DNA from: Agitococcus sp.
GTDB lineage: Bacteria; Pseudomonadota; Gammaproteobacteria; Pseudomonadales; Moraxellaceae
Assembly: GCA_030646715.1 (NCBI GenBank)
Contig: JAUSLJ010000042.1
Span: 248,001-312,000, forward strand
DNA: 64,000 nt
Reading direction: 5' to 3'
The notes below the pieces were generated by a model. The model saw only the letters and a program-made list of their open reading frames with translations. It was not told the DNA's origin and searched no databases. This document shows positions 35,641-45,242 of this stretch, piece by piece; position 1 is the first letter of the stretch, and every line of letters begins with the position of its first letter. A program made the translations under genes and the position numbers.

Positions 35641-37191
35641 ATGACTTCCATGACTCAGACCTTTCATGATTTGACCACTAGTGAACTGATTGAACATGCC
35701 TTATCCCAAGGTGAAGGCATTTTGCTAGATAACGGAGCATTACAAGTCAGCACAGGCAAACGCACGGGACGCTCACCCGCAGACCGTTTTATTGTTCGTG
35801 AAGATAGCACTGCGGCTAAAATAGACTGGGGTACAGTAAATAAACCTTTCCCTGCTGATAAATTTAATACCCTATGGGATAGAGTGGAAATCTACCTAGA
35901 ACAAATATGCCATTACACCAGTCGTCTCCATATTGGTGCTCATGCCGAATTTTATCTCCCTGTCCATGTTCGCTGCGAGGCGGCTTGGCATGGTTTGTTC
36001 GCTCGCAACATGTTTATTCGTCCTGCCGTCTATAACCCTAAGCTTAAAAACGATTGGCAAATCATTAATGCTCCCAATTTCACCTGTGTGCCTGAGCGTG
36101 ACGGAACAAATTCTGAAAGTGCTGTAATCATTAACTTCCTGAGCCGTAAGGTGCTGCTACTGGGTATGCGTTACGCGGGGGAAATGAAAAAAGCCATGTT
36201 CTCCGTGCAGAACTTTTTACTACCCGAAAATGATGTATTGCCTATGCACTGTTCGGCCAATGTCGGAGACAATGGTGATACTTGTTTATTTTTCGGTCTT
36301 TCTGGGACAGGAAAAACGACGCTATCCGCCGATCCTGAGCGTTACCTAATTGGTGATGATGAACACGGTTGGGCGAAAGGTTCTGTCTTTAATATTGAAG
36401 GCGGCTGCTATGCAAAAACCATCAATCTGTCCCAACAGAATGAGCCGCTTATTTGGGATGCTATTCGTTACGGCGCGGTGGTGGAAAACGTTCATGTCAT
36501 CGACGGAACGCGGACGGCTGATTATTGCGATACACGTTTGTCCGAGAATGGCCGTTGCTGCTATCCGCTGGAACATATCGCCAAACGCATGGAAAACAAT
36601 AATGGTGGGGAGCCACGCACCATCATCTTTTTAACGTGTGATGTTTTTGGTGTGCTTCCCCCTGTATCCATCCTCTCCAAAGAGGCTGCGGCCTATCATT
36701 TTCTCAGTGGTTACACCGCACGAGTTGGTTCAACCGAGGTTGATGCAACTCCTGGCATTCAACCGACGTTTTCAACGTGTTTTGGTGCGCCATTTATGCC
36801 ACGTCCCGCAGGTGATTATGCAGCTCTGTTAATGAAACGGATTGAAGCCTTTGGCTCACGCGTTTATTTGGTTAATACAGGATGGGCTGGCGGATCGGGT
36901 GCTTCAGGAGGAACAGGATCTCGTTTCCCCATTCCTGTGACTCGTGCCATTGTTGCTGCTTGTCAAAGTGGTGAGTTAGAGAACGTGGCAACCACGCATC
37001 TTGATATTTTGAATTTGGATATTCCGACGCAAGTGACGAGTGTCGATAGTCGTTTTCTCAATCCCCGCAGTGCGTGGACTAATGCCGAGGAGTATGACCG
37101 TCAGGCACAGGAGCTGGCGCAATTGTTTAGTAAAAACATTAGTCGCTTCAATATTCCATCAGAAGTTGTCATTGCAGGCCCTCAAGCCTAA
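35641..37191 (+). CDS. pckA: Phosphoenolpyruvate carboxykinase (ATP)
   Basis: Converts oxaloacetate and ATP to phosphoenolpyruvate and CO2, the first step of gluconeogenesis from C4 acids. A 516-residue protein, close to the usual ~530. The motifs are [21 protein letters not shown] at the N-terminus, the kinase-1a P-loop [11 protein letters not shown] (about 220), the metal-binding kinase-2 DDEHGW (about 240), and the adenine-binding [13 protein letters not shown] region near the C-terminus. GGAG lies 8 bp before the ATG. It is preceded by a strong dyad operator and heads a cluster with malic enzyme and alaA. Confidence 0.96.
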   Translation: MTSMTQTFHDLTTSELIEHALSQGEGILLDNGALQVSTGKRTGRSPADRFIVREDSTAAKIDWGTVNKPFPADKFNTLWDRVEIYLEQICHYTSRLHIGAHAEFYLPVHVRCEAAWHGLFARNMFIRPAVYNPKLKNDWQIINAPNFTCVPERDGTNSESAVIINFLSRKVLLLGMRYAGEMKKAMFSVQNFLLPENDVLPMHCSANVGDNGDTCLFFGLSGTGKTTLSADPERYLIGDDEHGWAKGSVFNIEGGCYAKTINLSQQNEPLIWDAIRYGAVVENVHVIDGTRTADYCDTRLSENGRCCYPLEHIAKRMENNNGGEPRTIIFLTCDVFGVLPPVSILSKEAAAYHFLSGYTARVGSTEVDATPGIQPTFSTCFGAPFMPRPAGDYAALLMKRIEAFGSRVYLVNTGWAGGSGASGGTGSRFPIPVTRAIVAACQSGELENVATTHLDILNLDIPTQVTSVDSRFLNPRSAWTNAEEYDRQAQELAQLFSKNISRFNIPSEVVIAGPQA

Positions 37192-37283
37192 TCAACAGCG
37201 CAGTGATGTGCCGATTCATCCTTGACGAAGGCGGTCATGTCACCTTCTTCAAGGATGCAACCCTGCGTTCACAGGAGACGCAA

Positions 37284-38042
37284 ATGTATTCATTTCAGAC
37301 ACCTTTCCTTATGGATGATGGAGAAACTCGATCATTGCACTTTGACTTTAAATATGTGCAAAGTGAGATGCGAATTGATGCACCTATTGAGCTTCTTTTT
37401 GGTTACACCCAAGCGATGATGGCATTTTTGCTGATTAATCCAACACCAGAAAATATTTTATTGGTGGGCTTAGGCGGAGGTTCTTTATCTAAGTATTGTC
37501 ACCATCTGTTGCCGCAAACGATAGTCACTACGGTTGAAATTAACGAAGATGTGATTCTGCTACGCGATTCATTCCATATCCCACCCGATAGTGAAAATTT
37601 TAATGTCGTACATGATGATGCCGCCAACTACTTGCGTCATCAACACCAGATTAGCGATATTATTCTGTTAGATGGCTATACGACAGATGGTTTGCCTAGA
37701 ATGCTAACAACACCTATGTTTTATAAGGATTGTTATAATGCATTAAATGACGGTGGAATTCTGGTGGCTAATTTTAATTGTGAAGACGTACAACTAGCGA
37801 CCTGTATGGGGCGGCTGCTTCGTATTTTTAAGAATAAAGTCCTGATCATTAAATCGAATACCAGTGGTAATAAAGTGGTTTTCGCTTTTAAAAGTCATAA
37901 CAGCTTGCCTATAGGCTTAATGGAAGAACGGGCAGAGCAATTACAACAGCAAACCCAATTGCCGATGCTGCATTTTTATGAACAAATCGTCATGGGCTGC
38001 CGACCTTGGCTAATCCCTCACGAAAATCGAGACATTGCTTAG
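37284..38042 (+). CDS. Spermidine-synthase-like methyltransferase-fold protein
   Basis: The ATG at 37284 is preferred because AGGAG lies 6 bp upstream; the longer frame starts at 37203 without a site. About 252 residues. The Rossmann fold has ENILLVGLGGGSLSKYCHHLLP, VTTVEINEDVI, and VHDDAANYLRHQ and SDIILLDGYTTDGLPRML, matching the spermidine synthase family (SAM-type nucleotide site, then a YTTDGLP loop). The Asp pair used by true aminopropyltransferases is only partly preserved (DGY), so activity as a spermidine synthase is uncertain. It follows pckA by 92 bp. Confidence 0.8.
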   Translation: MYSFQTPFLMDDGETRSLHFDFKYVQSEMRIDAPIELLFGYTQAMMAFLLINPTPENILLVGLGGGSLSKYCHHLLPQTIVTTVEINEDVILLRDSFHIPPDSENFNVVHDDAANYLRHQHQISDIILLDGYTTDGLPRMLTTPMFYKDCYNALNDGGILVANFNCEDVQLATCMGRLLRIFKNKVLIIKSNTSGNKVVFAFKSHNSLPIGLMEERAEQLQQQTQLPMLHFYEQIVMGCRPWLIPHENRDIA

Positions 38043-38061
38043 ATGATAGCTATCTAACAGG

Positions 38062-38262
38062 TCATGACTCGGTACTTTTTTCCCGTCCAACTGCTTGGGG
38101 GCTACGGGTACTATAGTTGACTTCATGTTTTTCCAAATACTCACGGATGAGTTGGCGGACAACCTGAGAAGGCGTGATGTCTTGATTTGAGCATAATTGT
38201 TCAAATGCCTGTTTTTTGACGGGATCAATCAGAACCGTCAGGCGAGCAGTCTTGTTTTCCAT
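38062..38262 (-). CDS. Ribbon-helix-helix (CopG/Arc-type) transcriptional regulator
   Basis: A 66-residue protein with the RHH pattern: a strand TARLTVLIDP, helix A KKQAFEQLCSNQ and helix B TPSQVVRQLIREYLEKH. It has a basic/polar tail (about 50-66). RHH proteins are dimeric repressors that bind palindromic or direct-repeat operators through the N-terminal strand. Its place between the pckA and malic enzyme/alaA genes makes it a candidate regulator of this cluster, with the dyads at 35570-35610 and 41412-41440 as possible targets. An antitoxin role is possible, but no toxin gene adjoins it. Confidence 0.78.
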   Translation of the reverse strand: MENKTARLTVLIDPVKKQAFEQLCSNQDITPSQVVRQLIREYLEKHEVNYSTRSPQAVGREKSTES

Positions 38263-38386
38263 GGGATGAGGGACTCTATCTCATTAAATATGTTAATCAG
38301 ATTATAACTCTTCATAGGAATGGTGTCATTCCCGTAAAAAATATAAGTCTTTATTAAACTGATCAAAGCGACTGTAACCACATATA

Positions 38387-39631
38387 TTACAGCGGATAAT
38401 TTTTTGGATAGGGCAAGCGAGCAACGCCAGAAGCGACAGCAGCCTGTGCTACAGCAGCGGAGACTTTACCCAACAGTCGCCAATCCAGTGGTTTAGGTAA
38501 AATATAATCCATTCCAAAGCTCAGAGACTCTAATTCGTACGCTCTTAAGACAGGAGCGGGAACGGGTTCTTTCGCCAATTCACGTAGCGCAACGACGGCC
38601 GCTAATTTCATCGCCTGATTGATACAACTGGCTCGCACATCCAATGCGCCCCGAAAAATATAAGGAAAAGCTAAGACATTATTGACCTGATTGGGATAGT
38701 CAGAGCGTCCCGTTGCCATCAATAAATCAGGTCTCACGGCTTTCGCTAAGAGCGGAGAAATCTCTGGATCGGGATTAGAGCAGGCAAATAAAATGGGCTT
38801 ATCCGCCATCGTTTTCAGCATCTCTTGGGTAATGAGATCAGGGCCAGCCAAACCAATACAGACATTGGCTCCAGACAACGCATCTGCCAATGTCCGTGCT
38901 TCTGTCTCTTGAGCAAACTCTGTTTTTGTGCCAACGACACCGATTCGACCTGTATGAATCACACCCAAACGATCGACCATGAGGAGTTTCGAGCGCGGCA
39001 AGCCTAAACTAACGAGCATACGCATACAGGCTGTTGCTGCGGCTCCCGCGCCTAGGCAGACAAGATTAATATTGGTCAGTGTTTTTCCTTGCAACTCTAA
39101 AGCGTTGAGTAACCCCGCTGCGGTGACAATGGCCGTGCCGTGCTGATCATCATGAAACACAGGCACACGGCATCGCTCAATAAGTTTTTGCTCAATCTCA
39201 AAACATTCGGGTGCTTTGATGTCCTCTAAATTGATACCGCCAAAGGTGTCAGCAATTAGCGCAACGGTCTCAATAAATGCGTCTGGTTGTTCGGTATTCA
39301 CTTCTATATCAATCGCATCAATACTCGCAAATCGTTTGAATAATAAAGCCTTTCCTTCCATAACAGGCTTGCTTGCCAATGCCCCCAGATTCCCTAATCC
39401 CAAAATCGCCGTGCCATTGCTAATGACAGCGACTAAATTACCTTTAGCGGTGTACTTGTAGGCATTCTCAGGGTCTTTGGCAATTTCCTTGACAGGTTCG
39501 GCAACACCAGGAGTATATGCCAACGCAAGATCAGTCGCTGTATTGGCAGGTTTTGACAATTTAATGGCAATTTTCCCAGGCTGAGGTGAGGCATGATAAG
39601 CCAGTGCCAACTCTCTGATATTGTGAGGCAT
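38387..39631 (-). CDS. NADP-dependent malic enzyme, short form without phosphotransacetylase domain
   Basis: Oxidatively decarboxylates malate to pyruvate. About 414 residues from the ATG at 39631, chosen because AAGGAA lies 7-8 bp upstream. The fold is the malic-enzyme type: ALAYTPGVAEPVKEI with the catalytic Tyr, KGNLVAVISNGTAILGLGNLG, CFEIEQKLIERCRVPVFHDDQHGTAIV with the metal-binding region, and NLVCLGAGAAATACMRMLV for NADP. E. coli MaeB is ~760 residues with a C-terminal PTA-like domain that is absent here. It is co-directional with the GNAT and alaA genes upstream. Confidence 0.9.
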   Translation of the reverse strand: MPHNIRELALAYHASPQPGKIAIKLSKPANTATDLALAYTPGVAEPVKEIAKDPENAYKYTAKGNLVAVISNGTAILGLGNLGALASKPVMEGKALLFKRFASIDAIDIEVNTEQPDAFIETVALIADTFGGINLEDIKAPECFEIEQKLIERCRVPVFHDDQHGTAIVTAAGLLNALELQGKTLTNINLVCLGAGAAATACMRMLVSLGLPRSKLLMVDRLGVIHTGRIGVVGTKTEFAQETEARTLADALSGANVCIGLAGPDLITQEMLKTMADKPILFACSNPDPEISPLLAKAVRPDLLMATGRSDYPNQVNNVLAFPYIFRGALDVRASCINQAMKLAAVVALRELAKEPVPAPVLRAYELESLSFGMDYILPKPLDWRLLGKVSAAVAQAAVASGVARLPYPKNYPL

Positions 39632-39679
39632 ATACACGTTCCTTAAAGGCAATACACAGTGTTTAATGATGTTTACGTT

Positions 39680-40102
39680 CTAATAGTTTCGGGAATATAC
39701 GTTGACATCTTCACGCAAATACCAATCCAACGCACACCAAAATTTTTTGGCATCGTTGTTATTATGCAGAACAAATAAATGCGCTTTGTTAATGGATTTT
39801 CGACTCATGGCTTGATCCAAAGCAGCTGCTAGTTGTTTACCTAAGCCGTTCCTTCGTCGATGAGCGGCGATTATAAAATGATAGATATATGCTCGCCGAC
39901 CATCGAATCCCGTCAATGCCGCACCTACGAGCTGATCTCCTTCCCAGAGACCCAAGCAAAGGTAGGGGTTGTGACGAATCATCCTGTCAAACCCTGCCTC
40001 CGAATCGTCAAAATCACGAACAACGATGCCTTGCTCTTGTTGCCATAAGTCAGCAACCGCCTGATAATCAAGTGACCTCAACGGCCAAATTTCCATCAAC
40101 AT
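39680..40102 (-). CDS. GNAT-family N-acetyltransferase
   Basis: About 140 residues. The GNAT core includes the beta-4/P-loop YIYHFIIAAHRRRNGLGKQLAAAL (R/Q-xxG-xG/A form) and a C-terminal KAHLFVLHNNNDAKKFWCALDWYLRE. The substrate is unknown. The ATG at 40102 lies just 3 bp beyond the alaA stop (TGAGTATG); a GTG at 40108 overlapping the stop is the alternative. Either way it is translationally coupled to alaA. Confidence 0.85.
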   Translation of the reverse strand: MLMEIWPLRSLDYQAVADLWQQEQGIVVRDFDDSEAGFDRMIRHNPYLCLGLWEGDQLVGAALTGFDGRRAYIYHFIIAAHRRRNGLGKQLAAALDQAMSRKSINKAHLFVLHNNNDAKKFWCALDWYLREDVNVYSRNY

Positions 40103-40104
40103 AC

Positions 40105-41346
40105 TCACGCCAAATAACGCCGATCTGCGGCATGATGGCGACGATATGCCGCTAAAAAGCGTGAAAATCGCGCTATAGCGTCTATTAACTCATCACTTCT
40201 GAGTAAAAAGACCCATCGTAAATGGTCTGAATACGGCCAGTTAAACGCGGTTCCTTGTACTAGCAGTAGTTTTTCAGCACGCAACAACTCAAGCACAAAC
40301 TGTTCATCATCCTGAATCGGATATAAATGCGGGTCTAGCTTCGGAAATAAGTAGAAACCACCTTTAGGTTTGACACAACTCACACCGGGAATTGCCGTTA
40401 ATAATTCCCACGCGAGATTACGCTGCGTCAATAAACGGCCAGTGTCTCGTGTTAAATCGTGAATACTTTGATGGCCGCCCAACGCGGTTTGAATGGCATA
40501 TTGAGCGGGAACATTGGCGCATAAACGCATCGAGGCGAGCATGTCCAATCCTTCGACATAGCTTGTTGCTGAGAGTTTAGCCCCACTCAACATTAACCAG
40601 CCCGTCCTGAAACCTGCCGAGCGGTAATTCTTTGATAGCCCATTAAATGTGACGCACAAAATATCGGACACTAAACTGGCGATGGGGATATGCGTCGCCT
40701 CATCGTAAATAACCTGATCGTAAATCTCATCAGCGAAAATAATTAAATCGTGCCGACGTGCAATCTCAACCAGTTGCTCCAACACCAATTTTGGATAGAC
40801 TGCTCCCGTTGGGTTGTTGGGATTGACGATAACGATGCCTTTGGTACGCTGAGAAATATTGGCTTCAATATCCGCCATGTCAGGCATCCAATCCGCGGTT
40901 TCGTCACAACGATAATGAATAGGATTGCCGCCAGCTAAAGTCACTGCGGCTGTCCACAAAGGATAGTCTGGGCAGGGAATAAGTATCTCATCGCCATTAT
41001 TCAATAAGGCTTGCATCGCCATTAGGATCATTTCAGAAATGCCGTTGCCGATATAGACATCACCCACGTCTACACCAAAAACACATTTTTGCTGGTAATA
41101 CTGCACGATGGCTTTACGAGCCGAAAATAACCCTTTGGAGTCACAATAACCCACCGCTTGCGCTAAATTAGCCATGACATCTTGAAGAATTTCGGCGGGG
41201 GCTTCAAAACCAAATGCAGCGGGATTGCCAATATTTAAGTGAATGAGAGTATGTCCCTGCGCTTCCATCTGGGCGGCCTCATGCAAAACAGGCCCTCGAA
41301 TATCACGACCTACCTTCTGTAATTTTATTGACTTGCGGATTTCCAT
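40105..41346 (-). CDS. alaA: Glutamate-pyruvate aminotransferase (alanine aminotransferase), AlaA-type
   Basis: A PLP-dependent class I aminotransferase that makes alanine from pyruvate and glutamate. The protein follows E. coli AlaA along its length: DIRGPVLHEAAQMEAQG, LNIGNPAAFGFEAP, QAVGYCDSKGLFSARKAIVQYYQ, NPNNPTGAVYPK, and LSKNYRSAGFRTGWL with the PLP Lys in GLSKNYR. About 413 residues from the ATG at 41346; a longer frame lacks a ribosome binding site. It heads an alaA-GNAT-malic enzyme run on the minus strand and is divergent from the YoaK gene; the dyad at 41412-41440 lies between. Confidence 0.93.
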   Translation of the reverse strand: MEIRKSIKLQKVGRDIRGPVLHEAAQMEAQGHTLIHLNIGNPAAFGFEAPAEILQDVMANLAQAVGYCDSKGLFSARKAIVQYYQQKCVFGVDVGDVYIGNGISEMILMAMQALLNNGDEILIPCPDYPLWTAAVTLAGGNPIHYRCDETADWMPDMADIEANISQRTKGIVIVNPNNPTGAVYPKLVLEQLVEIARRHDLIIFADEIYDQVIYDEATHIPIASLVSDILCVTFNGLSKNYRSAGFRTGWLMLSGAKLSATSYVEGLDMLASMRLCANVPAQYAIQTALGGHQSIHDLTRDTGRLLTQRNLAWELLTAIPGVSCVKPKGGFYLFPKLDPHLYPIQDDEQFVLELLRAEKLLLVQGTAFNWPYSDHLRWVFLLRSDELIDAIARFSRFLAAYRRHHAADRRYLA

Positions 41347-41411
41347 CACACCCACACTCACTTCAAGAGAAAACCTAAATGCCGTTGGCATTGACTAGTC
41401 TATACATTAAC

Positions 41412-41440
41412 ATATTATGATAATATAAATCACATAATAT
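41412..41440. promoter_or_regulatory. Dyad between alaA and the YoaK gene
   Basis: Perfect 8-bp arms ATATTATG (41412-41419) and CATAATAT (41433-41440). The 10-mer ATAAATCACA at 41425-41434 also occurs at 35609-35618 beside the pckA dyad, suggesting one regulator for both. Confidence 0.45.
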
Positions 41441-41498
41441 TCACTTTGCCCTAATGCAAACCAGATGCGGTTCAAACATCATTTGAGAGAAAACGTGT

Positions 41499-42272
41499 AT
41501 GAGTTATGCCAGATTTGTTGTTTATCTCAACGGCCTCAGCTCTGTTAAACGAACTGCTCGTGCCAATTTACACTTGGGGGTTTTGCTCGCGTTTGTGGCA
41601 GGCGCACTCAATGCCGGTGGCTTCCTCGCGATTGGTCAATACACCTCACACATGACAGGTATAGTTTCATCAGCGGCAGATAATATTGTCTTAGGAAATT
41701 TTATGTTGGCCTCGGCGGGATTTTTATCATTAATCGCCTTTGTGAGTGGCGCGATAGCCACGACATGGTTGATTAGTTTTGCCAAGAGAAGCGGCAAACA
41801 AAATATCTATATTGCACCTTTGATGATAGAAGCTTGTTTGTTGTTGATATTTGGTTTAATGGGCTCTGCCATTCAAGATCATATCTATCTGATAGTTTCT
41901 TTTACTGCTGTGCTACTTTGTTTTTTAATGGGTTTGCAAAACGCATTAATTACTAAAATATCTAATGCCGAGGTGAGAACGACGCATGTGACAGGACTAT
42001 TAACTGATATTGGTATTGAGCTGGGTAAGTTGTTTTATTGGAATAAATATCCCCGTCCATCTAATCAACCCGTAGTGATGGCTAATCGGAAAAAGTTAAC
42101 GGTTCATCTGTCCCTCGTGTGCTCTTTCTTTTTGGGTGGATTGATGGGAGCAATGGGGTTTAAATATTTAGGTTTTGTGTCAACATTGCCTTTAGCAATC
42201 GTGATTGCATGTATTTCTATTGCCCCTATCCTTAGAAACAAATCGACATTAAAAGCAATACCAGAAACTTAA
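41499..42272 (+). CDS. YoaK-family (DUF1275) membrane protein
   Basis: A 257-residue inner-membrane protein with about six hydrophobic segments. The family markers are AFVAGALNAGGFLAIGQYTSHMTGIVSSAADNI (about 32-64) and GLQNALITKISNAEVRTTHVTGLLTDIGIELG (about 147-178), repeated halves typical of DUF1275. Function is not established; it may be a transporter. It is divergent from alaA and is followed by about 190 bp without a gene. Confidence 0.88.
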   Translation: MSYARFVVYLNGLSSVKRTARANLHLGVLLAFVAGALNAGGFLAIGQYTSHMTGIVSSAADNIVLGNFMLASAGFLSLIAFVSGAIATTWLISFAKRSGKQNIYIAPLMIEACLLLIFGLMGSAIQDHIYLIVSFTAVLLCFLMGLQNALITKISNAEVRTTHVTGLLTDIGIELGKLFYWNKYPRPSNQPVVMANRKKLTVHLSLVCSFFLGGLMGAMGFKYLGFVSTLPLAIVIACISIAPILRNKSTLKAIPET

Positions 42273-42458
42273 TGGATAGACACCATGACTGCTCCCAATT
42301 TGTACGGCAGTCCATACGGTTCATTTGCAAGCATTTCCTGACGAGTCACCAAAAAGTAAAATGTAAGTCATGTCCTTAAAATACAGCGTAATATTTGCTG
42401 AGGTACTTAATTAACTGCCGATTATATAACGAGTTTTATTGGATGGATGATATCCAAT

Positions 42459-44129
42459 CTACTGAATTTGACTCGCTTGCTCACAACTCGCTGAATAAAC
42501 ACCAATTTCTTTGACACTTGTGCCATTAAAAGTAAAGCGCAGGCAACCATATTGCCGACTAAAAAATAACTTATAACCATTATCAATCGTGGCTATACCA
42601 TAACGCGCGATAATCTCTGCTTTTGATTTACTCATCATATTGTCAGTCACGTTACCTTTAAAGTCTTGTCGTACCTCAATAAAGTCTTTGCCTGTGTACA
42701 TAAAAAAATCATGATTCAAAAAAAATACACCGCCACCATAATTATAGACTTCACCATCTTCGGTATCGCCAGTCGCACACGGCAAATACTGCTTCACTTG
42801 CGACTGGCTAACCGTAGGAGCAAGGCCATTTAACGTGCCTTGATTCAGGTCTAACACGAGGTTATTGCAACCGCCAAACGTGCTAGGGTCTGGACTTTTG
42901 TTTTCATCGTTAGGTAAGCGTAAAGCGGCGACTCTAGGATTTTTTTCGGGAGACGTATTTTTTAACGATAAAGATTCATAAATGCTCGTGCCTTGAGGGT
43001 TGCGATCACGTTCGGCAATCATTTCTTCAGCGGTCATGGCTTTTTTAGCTTTGGTGTCGATTCGCAATGAGTCAAGAATGGCACTACTGGAGCCGGCTTG
43101 ATTGGTATATTTATCACGACGACTTTCTGCCAATGCGACAAATGCACCTTGGGGATATTGTTTGAGATAGGCGGCATAATCGTTGGCATCGGTGGAGGTT
43201 TTTATCTCATCCCAAAATTGTTTATCAGGATTCGCTGTGATGCCCGCAGGCGGTTGATTGACGACAACAACACACGGTTGACCTACGGGGCAGGGCACAA
43301 ACACAAAGGACTCTTTACCTGTGTCGTTCATCCATGCAGGGACTTGTAATTTGCCTGCCGCACGCGCCACTTGTAAGGCTTTAGTTTTGACGGCGGGGAA
43401 AAACGCATCGGACGAATAGCCTTGGGTGTTTTTATGACGATTTAATTCGTCGATGGCAATTCGGGTAAAGACACCATTTCGGGCATCGGTGTCCGTCGGT
43501 AACTTATCTAAGGAAGTGCTGCCGTTTGAAGTGGCATAAATCACCTCGACTTGTTTCGATAAGGGTTGGCTTGGGGTCGATTCTTCCACCACATCCGCGC
43601 CTTTATTCACCACTTCATTACGACAGGCATCAATTAAAAATAACAGTGAGCCTGTATCGGGGTCGATGCGATTACTCAAGGTTTCGGAGATGTTTTTTAG
43701 GGCAATTGCGGAGTCTTTAATGGCTTGTTTATTATTGCGGGTGACTGTGGGTGTGTTACTTGGGATTAAATAACCGTCCATGCTACCGTTATCATTGGGA
43801 ATCGCTGCGCCATGTCCCGAATAAAAAAATAACACGTTATCATTGGCTTGTAGGCGATTCGCAAATTGGTTAAGCGCGTCAGTAAAGCGTTGGCTGTTGA
43901 CTTCACCTTGCGCGTCACGAACCACTAACGTCGTTTCAAAACCCATATCACTCAGCGTTTTGGCCATATCTTCGGCATCATTGCGCGAGTTTTGCAGACG
44001 ACTCCAATAACTGTAATCTTTAATACCAACGACGAGGGCTTTAGGGCTGGCGTAACTGGCGGATACCCAAATCGTTTGGCTGAAAAAAACGATTGCCCAT
44101 GACATTTTTACCAAAAAACGCGACATCAT
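42459..44129 (-). CDS. Secreted caspase-like (C14) peptidase
   Basis: A 556-residue protein with a signal peptide (about 1-27). The caspase fold (about 30-270) has ALVVGIKDYSYWSRLQNSRNDAEDMAKTL, catalytic His in FFYSGHG (about 106) and catalytic Cys in FLIDACRN (about 169). The C-terminal half has a KTSTDANDYAAYLKQYPQGAFV repeat-like segment and a region that I do not recognise, with several cysteines. Bacterial caspase-like peptidases cleave after Arg/Lys; the target is unknown. Its start is 23 bp after the stop of the next secreted protein, so they form an operon. Confidence 0.85.
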   Translation of the reverse strand: MMSRFLVKMSWAIVFFSQTIWVSASYASPKALVVGIKDYSYWSRLQNSRNDAEDMAKTLSDMGFETTLVVRDAQGEVNSQRFTDALNQFANRLQANDNVLFFYSGHGAAIPNDNGSMDGYLIPSNTPTVTRNNKQAIKDSAIALKNISETLSNRIDPDTGSLLFLIDACRNEVVNKGADVVEESTPSQPLSKQVEVIYATSNGSTSLDKLPTDTDARNGVFTRIAIDELNRHKNTQGYSSDAFFPAVKTKALQVARAAGKLQVPAWMNDTGKESFVFVPCPVGQPCVVVVNQPPAGITANPDKQFWDEIKTSTDANDYAAYLKQYPQGAFVALAESRRDKYTNQAGSSSAILDSLRIDTKAKKAMTAEEMIAERDRNPQGTSIYESLSLKNTSPEKNPRVAALRLPNDENKSPDPSTFGGCNNLVLDLNQGTLNGLAPTVSQSQVKQYLPCATGDTEDGEVYNYGGGVFFLNHDFFMYTGKDFIEVRQDFKGNVTDNMMSKSKAEIIARYGIATIDNGYKLFFSRQYGCLRFTFNGTSVKEIGVYSASCEQASQIQ

Positions 44130-44152
44130 CTATCCCCAAAATTTATGCGGCG

Positions 44153-45100
44153 TTATAAGCCTGTGGCGTAGGGAATGTCCAGTTTATACCACTGATTTTT
44201 TTGCACTGTGTTGACCGTACCATATAAGCGTTTATCAGTTTTTGATGTTGAAAGTGGCTGAGCGTTGGCGTAAATATCAGTCCAGTTAATATCACTTGGA
44301 TTGGGGCAAGTATCTAATTGACTGATACTGAATTGTGGTGGTGTGCTCGGCAATTGTGTTTGTAAGTCTTGCCACTCGTCATTGCCTTCACCGACATCGG
44401 CACCGCGTGTGTCATTACTGACCTGACAAGGCAAAACATAAACCTGTAATGATTCACGCGGAGTCGTCGGTTTGATGCGAATAACATCAACACGTTTTTC
44501 ACTCGGAATAGGAAAAAGTGCTACGCCATGTGTGCCGCCATCTTTGGGTTTACCAACCATAAAGGTATCGCGTAATTGCACGGGCTTGCCTTCATCTTGC
44601 ACACCAACGGCCACCAAGCCTGTTTCGGTTAATAAAATGGATAATTTGACTTGTGTATATTCGGTATTTTGACCGTTAGAAGACTTTTTCCACAATTGCG
44701 GTTGGGTTAAATCGGCTTCACCCGCAGGCATACGTGGCGGTTTAACCCATGCACCAATCGCCATACCAAAGGCGTTTTGTGTGATATTGGCTGAATTGTT
44801 GTTTGCACTATTATTTGTTGAGCTAGACGTTTGATTATTTGTCGTGTTGCTATCTTGAAAATTATTGGTACAGCCTTCGCCACAATTGGCTACGAGTGGA
44901 TTAGTGGCAGGAATGCCTGTTTTTTGCCCAAACCATGTATAAAACTTGCCCACCATATTATCTAAAAAAGGTTTAGCAACCAGACCAAGAATCATTAACG
45001 GCAAGCCTTTGTCGCCGTTACTGTCCGTCGTATTGTCGGTGGCGTAGGAGTTGGGGGCGATGAGTAATGTGGCAACGAGTAGGGCGGGCAGTTTGTTCAT
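44153..45100 (-). CDS. Secreted hypothetical protein, partner of the caspase-like gene
   Basis: About 315 residues from the ATG at 45100, with a signal peptide (MNKLPALLVATLLIAPNSYA). A low-complexity Asn/Thr/Ser-rich segment lies at about 90-112. The rest is a beta-rich globular part (VKLSILLTETGLVAVGVQDEGK, GVALFPIPSEKRVDVIRI), which may be a DUF4384-like envelope domain. No catalytic motif is visible. It precedes the caspase gene by 23 bp on the same strand, so the two proteins probably act together outside the cytoplasm. Confidence 0.7.
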   Translation of the reverse strand: MNKLPALLVATLLIAPNSYATDNTTDSNGDKGLPLMILGLVAKPFLDNMVGKFYTWFGQKTGIPATNPLVANCGEGCTNNFQDSNTTNNQTSSSTNNSANNNSANITQNAFGMAIGAWVKPPRMPAGEADLTQPQLWKKSSNGQNTEYTQVKLSILLTETGLVAVGVQDEGKPVQLRDTFMVGKPKDGGTHGVALFPIPSEKRVDVIRIKPTTPRESLQVYVLPCQVSNDTRGADVGEGNDEWQDLQTQLPSTPPQFSISQLDTCPNPSDINWTDIYANAQPLSTSKTDKRLYGTVNTVQKNQWYKLDIPYATGL

Positions 45101-45181
45101 GTTATATGGTCTGGCGCAAAAAAGTGATTGATTCGATTTATTATAATGATTTAGCGGGAATGTCAATTTTTCTAAATAACT

Positions 45182-45239
45182 GTAGGGGCGAATTTATTCG
45201 CCAGATTGAAGAAAATAGGGCGAATAAATTCGCCCCTAC
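45182..45239. repeat. Perfect 21-bp inverted repeat (REP/terminator-like)
   Basis: GTAGGGGCGAATTTATTCGCC (45182-45202, one base over the quoting limit avoided by position) pairs perfectly with 45219-45239, loop of 16. It lies 4 bp after the stop of the LpxR gene. Its core GGGGCGAATTTATTCGCC is itself a half-palindrome, typical of dispersed REP-like elements. Confidence 0.8.
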
Positions 45240-45242
45240 CGT

